From Akebia trifoliata (lineage: Eukaryota > Streptophyta > Magnoliopsida > Ranunculales > Lardizabalaceae): 64,000 nt of DNA. The position numbers were made by a program, and so were the translations under genes. Under the pieces are notes generated by a model, which was not told the DNA's origin, searched no databases, and saw only the letters and a list, made by a program, of their open reading frames with translations. Positions 57,265-64,000 of the stretch are shown here, piece by piece (positions within the stretch are counted from its first letter, which is position 1; each line of letters opens with the position of its first letter). Location of the stretch: NCBI GenBank assembly GCA_017979445.1, contig CM030706.1, forward strand, positions 26,018,281 to 26,082,280. The letters are read 5' to 3'.

Positions 57265-57677
57265 AAGGTGCTCACACCCTATTTTCGTATAATTATAAAT
57301 CCTAAGAGGAGTAGGTCTAGAAGCTGCCCTAGCCCCCCATAAACCCTAGTTTTGGAGCCCCAACTCCTTAACTAACATCCCTCCTTCAATTTTAGTCTAG
57401 AAAACACCCAAAAGCCTTCTAAAAACACCCCCAAATCCGCAACGAACTTGAAGAGTTCAGATTCAAAAACATGGAGATACCTCGGTCTAGGAGATCCGAA
57501 GTCAAATCCGGAGACAGAACGAAGCAAGGGAGCACGGTACAAGGAGCTCTTTTTGTCAGATCTGAGGGAACAAAGTCCTTGCTATCGGAAAGGTAAATTT
57601 TTATTTTTATTTATTTTTATCTAGGTTTTAGCAATGTAATTTACTTGGGAATTTAGTAGAGACCGACTTTGGCCGGG

Positions 57678-57708
57678 CGGGGTTGTTGCCTAACACCTTC
57701 CAATCCCG
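57678..57708 (+). other. LTR stem-loop (element B)
   Basis: CGGGGTTGT, loop TGCCTAACACCTT, CCAATCCCG: seven Watson-Crick pairs, one G-T and one mismatch at the loop-closing position. Confidence 0.72.
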
Positions 57709-57866
57709 TAACATGATCTCCGAATTCGATTTTTTTGGTTTTAGATTAGTTTTTATCCGTTTAGAGTCATTGATCGGTTCCTAGACCGTAATAACTAGGT
57801 GGCGACTCCCAAACCTCAAGAGTCAAAAGCGGATCCGCGCACCCCGCGGATCGAGGGCGCTTTCAG

Positions 57867-57884
57867 TGGCGACTCCACTGGGGA
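57867..57884 (+). other. Primer-binding site (tRNA-Arg type) of element B
   Basis: TGGCGACTCCACTGGGGA one base after the LTR; one difference from the recalled plant tRNA-Arg(ACG) complement. Confidence 0.9.
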
Positions 57885-59690
57885 CATTGAGTATCAGACT
57901 TGAAAAATCCCAAGTACGGGAACATTTCCAATGATCTAGTTTTTATTTTTAGTTGATTCTATTTAATTGCTAGTTAGTTAGTTTTTTATTGTTCATTTAT
58001 CATTTTTTTTTATTGGTGGGTTTAACCATTAATTTCGGTTCAACTTTGAATACGCTATTCTAGCATATTATTAATTTCATGTAATTCAATCGAGAGTCAC
58101 TTGGGGTGACTTTAAATAATACCAAGTTTCTACGGATACTTTGTTGAGGGTGGAATAACGATCGTTGAGGAGGAAATAATGAAACAAAGGATTCTTTTTA
58201 TTTTTATTTTAAGGTATGGCGATTCATTGGTGATGACAAAAGATTTTTTTTTTTTTTTAAAAAGGGGAAACAATGTTCGATATATGACTTATTTTTAGTT
58301 AGTTGTTTTTCATCTTTTGTTTTTTTTAGATGATTTATGGGCAAGAGATGCTGCCCATTGACAGTAGATGGATTTTTTTTTTTTTTTAATTTTTTTTTGA
58401 GTTTCTGCCAACAACAACTACTGTTGGTGTGCCTTGAGTACAAAATTTTGGAAGTTTTTAAAAACTCAACGATTTTAAATGGGGTGTCTTAAGTAAAAAA
58501 TACCTTTTTTTTTCTTTTTCTTTTATTTTTTTCTTTTAATCAGTTATTTCCAACGTCTTCTTCCCCATTCGGCTTAACCAATCTCGACAGAGCGTTCTGT
58601 TGCCCAGAGGGTTCTAAACTCCATGTATTAATTTATAAAGCTCGAACGATCTAGACATTAATTGTTTCGGGTTTGTCTTCGCAACCGAGCAAGAAAGTGG
58701 TGAACTAATTGACTGATAAGGGACGAGATTTGCTGGAGATCGGAGATCGCGTAACTGTGTTCGATGTTGGTTTTCTTCTTCACGGTTTTTCCCGGATGAA
58801 TACTGTGTTGATTGTAACCATTGTGAAGTTTTCTTTTTTCCGATCGATTATTCACTTATTTGGGAACGTGTGGCTTCGATTTCAAGCGCAAGGAAAGTTT
58901 TAAATCCCGTTGCTTTCTTCAAGTAAAAGTCTCCAATCACCATTAGAGAAGTTCATAAAGAGATTTCTCTCGCCACGGAACTTAAATAGCGAACAATTCG
59001 TCGAAAAATCTCATGTTATAGGCTGATCTCGACGCTGTTATAGGTTGATCTCGACGCTGGTCTGTTGTTATGAGTTGATCTCGACGTTAAGCCGCTGTTG
59101 ATCTCGACGTTAAGCTGCTGTCATGAGATGAGCTCGACGTTATCCTGCTGTTTTAAAACAGCAAGGCTGATCTCGACATGTGTTGGATGGGTTCGATTAT
59201 GGGCAGCGGCATTTAATCTGTTTCCCAAAATTATCTTGGTTTTTTAAGATCAATTTATTTTCTAAAAAAAAGGGGAAATTAATTTGTTTCACAAAAAGGA
59301 AAATCAAAAAAAAAAAAAATAAAGAGTAGAAAGTTTTTTTTTTAAAAAAGGAAGTTCAAAAAATAATGAAATCAAATTTTTTAAATGTTGCTAATGGCGA
59401 CATATGCTCAAGTTTTTTTTTCTGAATTTCTTTTGATCGGGCTCATCTTGTGTTTTTTAAACTATCCTCTCTATTTCATCGATTATTATTATACCCTCAA
59501 TTAAATACCCTTAGAAATTTCAAATTATTTCGGGTCACCCCAAAATAACCTTCGATTGGAATACATGAGAAAATAATACGGGATTAAATGCTAATATCAA
59601 GTATATGTTTAAGGTGCTTATCTTTGCCTATATGATTGGAATAATGTTGAATTTGATTGAATTTTCATTTGATCCGAATAGTTTTGATCT
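57885..59690 (+). other. Element B leader, PBS-proximal; short repeat at 59020-59180
   Basis: Non-coding, with T-tracts and A-tracts. At 59020-59180, GTTGATCTCGACGTTAAGC-like units recur five or six times (30-40 bp spacing). No similarity to the 193-bp repeats of the A leader, although the first 60 bp after the PBS do match A. Confidence 0.65.
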
Positions 59691-60135
59691 TGATTAAATT
59701 TTCATATGTATATGATTAGGCCCATGGGCCCATTTTCTTGAAAAGGCCCCGGGCACACCCCACCCTGTTTTGCACACACCACATACACGTTTACCGCTTT
59801 ACTCACTTACACGTCCCATTTAGCCAACGTGGCACTAGTGCGTGGCCTGGTCTCTTCGGAGATCCGACGTCATTCATGAAACCCACAACTCCAGTCACGT
59901 ACCTTAGGGTATATCGAACTGGGGCATCAATACCGTCTGATCAGGTGATTCTGATAGACATATTGATGCACCCAGGCTGGGGCGACCTGAGCCTTTGTCC
60001 TATTGTGAGCCACACAGTCACATGTCCCGATTGCCAACGTAGTACTAGTACGTGGTCGGCCCCCTCGTGGGATGCCAAACCATTTATGAAAGCTACAACT
60101 CTTGACTCGTACCCGTAGGTATAAAAGGTAATCTA
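59691..60135 (+). repeat. Two-copy hairpin-rich block in element B leader
   Basis: Two divergent copies of about 200 bp. Copy 1 has palindrome GCACTAGTGC (59832-59841) and GGTCTC-TTCG-GAGATC (59849-59864). Copy 2 has GTACTAGTAC (60042-60051) and CCC-CTCGT-GGG (60061-60071). Both end in ACAACTC...CGTACC. In reverse it is found in A at 39700-40080. Confidence 0.75.
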
Positions 60136-60139
60136 AGTA

Positions 60140-60325
60140 TATCAATTGCACTTCTTGATCAAAACCGGTGCCTAAGCAAGATTTTGCCCGGCTGTACCCT
60201 ACTGTACGAGGGGGATAGACTACGTCTATTCTAGACGAGAGGTATTTAAGTGGGCCCTTGCTCAGCATTGTGCGCCACCTCTCAACTGGAGATCAAACTG
60301 ACTGTTTTTGGCTTTAGAGAAGTGA
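60140..60325 (+). other. Leader module b (element B)
   Basis: TTGATCAAAACCGGTGCCTA, then TAGAC-TAC-GTCTA at 60216-60228 followed by TTC-TAGAC, so the GTCTA arm could pair with either neighbour. Ends in GCGCCACCTCTCAACTGGAG. Confidence 0.82.
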
Positions 60326-60912
60326 ATTGAGGTTTTAGATTATCACCTATACGGTATATCAAACCAAGTCACCACGTATTGAAAGGTATATAGGTGTGCT
60401 TGGGCAAGGGTGGCCAGATAAAAATGCATTGCATGTAGTAAGCCTAGAGTCTAGAAACCTTCCCCATAGGTCACGACTCGAAGTTATCGTGGGTGTTCCC
60501 GGGTTGTTTATTGAATGAATGCCTGTTGTTGGATGAATGTATGTGAGTGATGTGAATGATGAGATCAAAGTGTATGATTGTCCTCAAGGATCAAAGAAAT
60601 TTTATTTTTGAAAATTAAAACGGGTGCACCGACCCAGTAAAGAATCCATTCTTTTACAATAATGACCCATTCCATCACGATCCAACAATCATGATGGACC
60701 GGGCCAGTTAAATCAAAATGGAAATCAAAATTTCAAAGAAGAGAAAGAAAATATTTTTCAAAAAAAATTATTTTCCAAAAGAAGAGTTCTTTAGAAGAAA
60801 CATTTTTCAGAAAATATTTTCCATAAGAATGAAATTTTCCAAAAGAAAATAAATTAATCTTTTACATGGACCATTGGAAGAGTACTAAAATCCTCTTTTG
60901 TGTCAAACTAGG
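60326..60912 (+). other. Non-coding run between module b and ORF1
   Basis: Matches A 38880-39520 in reverse. Contains AAAATATTTTCC-type repeats at 60735-60860. No gene. Confidence 0.6.
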
Positions 60913-63294
60913 ATGTTAGCCGCCGGCGATAACCCAATCGATCAGTTAGTCAAAACAACCGTCATAGGGATGCACCCTGTAGAGAAGATCAATTTTGGGA
61001 GATTCATGTTGAGGAGTGCTCTTTACTTCCATGAGTTTTAGATAGACTGGAACCTTTTACATGCTATGGCTAAACAATGGAACCCCTACCTTCACATATT
61101 CCACATTGGGCGTATACACTTGTGCCCTACTCACGAGGATTTTTGTGGTATTATGGGGATATCCACTTCAGAACCTCTAGTCCGGCCCTCATTGAAGACC
61201 GGATATTCTGGTGCCCTCGCCGCAGAATTGAATATTTCTAAAGAAGAAGCCAAAGCCCTAATCCATAACGGGAGACTGGATTTAGTACCTTTACTAGGCC
61301 CGTACCGCTCCCGCAGTCATCCTATCAATGTAAAACCCGAAGCCTGGCGAGCCACTAGAGACTATCGATTATGCTTAAGAATCCTAGCCCAATACATACT
61401 GATCTCTAATAGTGATGGCCAAACTATCCCTGAGTCCTTCATAGATATAGCCTCTCAACTCTCGAGGGAAGCCAACCCAGTATCCCTCATCTTAGCTGAA
61501 ACCTTCTCAGGTCTAGATGCCATAAAAAATGGTGAGCGGGAAAGCTTCAAAGGAAGTCCCCACTTACTCTATATGTGGCTTTGTGATCGTCTTAAGATTG
61601 TAGATGTTCCCTCAAACCTCGAATATGGGCCAGAACACTTCTCCAAGAGAAACTTGTTAGTGCGTCACAACTCAGTCAAAGCCTGGAGTAAATGGTTAGA
61701 CTCTCGCTTAGCTCGTCATATCGGTTTAAGATGTCCTCGGTGGATGACTGATCCCCCCATTCTAGGAACCAAAGGATCCTACTATGTCCGTCTGATCGGT
61801 TTAGAAGAAACATCTTTTTACCATCCTAATTTGATCCCAGAACAGCATGATGTACCCATAGAGTTATCCTTATCTCAACCCAAAGCTTTCTTTTCCCCTG
61901 AGCCTTTAACTGAAAAGTTAGTACATCTCATCGAGAAAGCATGGAACAAGCGCACCTTAGGGTATCCAGACGGACTAGCAGAATTCAGAGAGCCAGTTGT
62001 TAGAACCAAGAGGGTCAAGCCTGACAGCAATCCTGATAACCATCAAGACAAAACCAAGGGCCTGTTTGGATACTAGGAGCAGAACTACTCTTCCAAAGAA
62101 CAGGAGCTGAAGTACTCTATGGAGGAGCTGGAAAAGTAATTATGTGCAGAAATGGCGTTTGGCAATCAACTCTATGAAGTACTGGCAGAAGTACTTTTGT
62201 ACTGGAAATCTGTTTGGGAACCATACTGACTTCTCATGACTTCTAGAAAAAAGACCAGAATACCCTTATATTATACCAATTACTGTTTTTTATCTTTTAG
62301 TGTCATAATATGCCTTCAAACTATATTGTTTTTGACATTTTAACTATAAATATTAATATAATATAATATAATAAATATTAATATATATAATATAATATTT
62401 TAAATATTAAATATTAAATATTAATATAATATGTTTAAATCCATTATACTTAAAATTTAAAAAAAAATTTGACTGACTGTTTTTGACATAGTATGACATA
62501 ATATTAAAAAAAAATTGACAGACTGTCTTTTAGTGTCATAAGATGCCTTCAAACTATACTGTTTTTTACATTTTAACTATAAATATTAATATAATATAAT
62601 ATAATAAATATTAATATAATATTTTAAATATTAAATGTTAATATAATGTGTTTAAATCCATTATACTCAAAATTTTAAAAAAAAATTGATAGACTGTCTT
62701 TTAGTGTCATAATATGCCTTCAAACTATATTGTTTTTGACATTTCAACTATAAATATTAATATAATATAATATAATATAATATAATAAATATTAATATAA
62801 TATAATATTTTAAATATTAAATATTAATATAATGTGTTTAACTATAAATATTAATATAATATAATATAATAAATATTAATATAATATAATATAATATTTT
62901 AAATATTAAATATTAATATAATGTGTTTAAATCCATTATACTCAAAATTAAAAAAAAAAAAAAATTTATATTAATAAATGTTTCTTTTGTTTGATTTAAG
63001 GGCAAATGAATTAGAAATATTTTCATAGAAAATTAATAAAGTTAGGGGTATTTTGGTAAAACGAACCGTTAGATTTTGACTCCCCGCAAGAAGAGTTTTG
63101 AGAAATAGGTTTTCTTGACTTCTTCATAAAGAGTAATTTCTTACTCTTGCGCGGAGTAACTCTTCGAAAGAGTAGTTCATACAAACGCATCCAAACGACT
63201 TCTAACTCCCCGCAAGAGTCAGAAGTAGCCAAGGAGTCCTATCCAAACGCCTACCAAGCGTCCATGTAAAAATAGTTCAAATCAAATTTGTTGA
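60913..63294 (+). pseudogene. ORF1 of element B (DUF7745 / plant mobile-domain-like), interrupted
   Basis: The frame can be read from ATG 60913 (MLAAGDNPIDQL) to the transposon at 62059 and from 63259 to TGA at 63292-63294, about 393 residues in all. A single TAG at 61039-61041 interrupts it; downstream, 336 codons are open from 61066. Visible blocks: QWNPYLHIFHIGRIHLCPTH and EDFCGIMGISTSEPLVRP (N-terminal), WRATRDYRLCLRILAQYILI, ETFSGLDAIKNGERESFKGS and YMWLCDRLKIVDV. These match the ORF1 that precedes gag in Ogre-type elements, similar to the plant DUF7745 family. Its function is unknown. Only one nonsense codon and one insertion disturb it, so it is the best preserved Tat coding region here. 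Family naming is from motif memory. Confidence 0.75.
62059..63253. mobile_element. Non-autonomous DNA transposon (large MITE-like), 1,195 bp
   Basis: Begins GGCCTGTTTGGATAC and ends GTCCTATCCAAACGCCTA, with related ends (GTTTGGATA inverted) and a subterminal inverted match GAACTACTCTT (about 62080) / AAGAGTAGTTC (about 63166). ACCAAG flanks both sides (62053-62058, 63253-63258), of which CCAAG is the clear duplication. The A/T-rich middle has three tandem copies of a block starting with TTTTAGTGTCATAATATGCC (about 62297, 62528, 62699). No transposase. A hAT- or PIF-type origin is possible but not decided. Confidence 0.75.
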
Positions 63295-64000
63295 AAGATG
63301 TTTTAATAAGAACATATTGTCAATCATTTTCAATAAAACTATCTTTCTTTTTTGAATAAATATCTCATTTTCAAATACTCATTGTGTGAATGGATTAATT
63401 AATGGATTGGTGCACAAAATTCAATAAAATCTCAAGGTTCATTTAAAATGTTATCAAGGGGGTGACACTGAAATTGGTTAAATTCACCTTCAAAGAGGTT
63501 AAAGATTATCATTGTGTCTAAGCTCAATCATCTATCGTCTAACTAGGGTTGTAAATCCGATTAGTTAGAGTAAACGTCCATATCAAATCAACAGTCAGAA
63601 ATGACCTCAAAATTTCTCAACATCGTCTAGTTGTTCTTTGAAAATCATAGTGCTTCAATCCTACAGGTAATATTGCAGTCCTCAGTCCTAATCAAACTCA
63701 TGTGGGTACTTGCCTTGAGTTTTCATGAGTTATTTGGGTTAACTCGAGTCCTTTTTTCCAGCAAGGTCATGCCTTCCTTAGATTGAGTCTACTCTTTCTT
63801 ATTGAGTCAAGTTAGTTCGTCGAGTTTATAGAGGTGTCTGTCGCCCCTTCTGAATTGATCGTACAAAAGAAATTTTTGAATATCTCGAGCGCATTAACGA
63901 ATTAACTAATAATCTAGCTTCAAAGACAAGAAGATAAGAGTCGGGCTCAAGAAAGCAAAGGTCATTGACCTCGGAACAGAAATAAATTCCTAAAGAGATT
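63295..64000 (+). other. pol: Linker after ORF1 and start of the pre-RT region (element B)
   Basis: Reverse complement of A 38110-38830. Non-coding to about 63840; after that FLNISSALTNELTNN-like codons correspond to the pre-RT linker of A and D, with stops. It runs off the window. Confidence 0.75.

Larger units (their letters stand above)
56132..57865 (+). mobile_element. 5' LTR of element B (1,734 bp)
   Basis: TGTAGACACCCCATTTTTGC to GGGCGCTTTCA, then the PBS. TATA box at 57257-57264, stem-loop at 57678-57708, PBS-like TGGCGACTCC at 57800-57809. Homologous to both A LTRs in reverse. Confidence 0.93.
56132..64000 (+). mobile_element. Element B: Tat/Ogre element, 5' part, inserted in element D
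   Basis: 5' LTR, tRNA-Arg PBS, a 3-kb leader, ORF1 and the pre-RT linker, continuing beyond the window. It is closely related to element A but in opposite orientation. ORF1 runs within 550 bp into the pre-RT linker, which leaves no space for Gag or protease, as in A. It is a non-autonomous derivative that kept ORF1. Confidence 0.88.

Overview
This window looks like a heterochromatic piece of a large flowering-plant (probably eudicot) nuclear genome. I found no host gene, tRNA, rRNA or CRISPR. Almost all of it is LTR retrotransposons inserted into one another, plus retrotransposon-derived tandem repeats. Most belong to one lineage, Ty3/gypsy Tat/Ogre: primer-binding sites match tRNA-Arg (TGGCGACTCC...), LTRs start TGTAGACACCCC or TGTAAACACCCC, there is an extra ORF1 upstream of gag, pol carries a second (archaeal-type) RNase H, and the untranslated regions hold long tandem arrays. 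One small element is different: a chromovirus with a tRNA-iMet primer site.

Layout. 1-6200: element 1 (minus), with broken gag, a leader with repeats, PBS and 5' LTR. 6201-12877: a higher-order satellite of 4.3 units of about 1.5 kb, each an amplified leader module (array a, module b, array c). 12878-15577: a rearranged patch with a plus-strand pol fragment abutting a minus-strand ORF1 fragment. 15578-18136: a second LTR of the element 1 family, opposite orientation. 18137-27761: element E (minus: gag, PR, RT, RNase H, INT), its integrase split by a 3.68-kb solo LTR with target duplication CTGGT. 27762-32558: 5' part of element C (plus). 32559-56131: element D (minus), whose 3' LTR is split by element A (32572-47070, duplication CACTC). 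A in turn carries the chromovirus derivative (40089-44134, duplication CCGGG). D's pol also holds a truncated element C LTR. 56132-64000: element B (plus), with ORF1 interrupted by a 1.2-kb non-autonomous DNA transposon.

Every coding region is broken, so this is a fossil record of successive insertions. The youngest event with direct evidence is the chromovirus: its LTRs differ by three substitutions and two small indels.

The most interesting signal is not a gene. Nine Tat-type LTRs from several families share a stem-loop with a nearly invariant 13-nt loop (TGCCTAACACCTT in the sense strand) but different, compensating stem sequences, 150-195 nt before the LTR end. The same LTRs carry a second 10-nt copy of the primer-binding core. 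The leaders and 3' UTRs are built from arrays of short inverted repeats whose two arms change together from unit to unit or block to block. These point to structured RNA, or to palindrome-templated sequence correction, and need computational and experimental testing.
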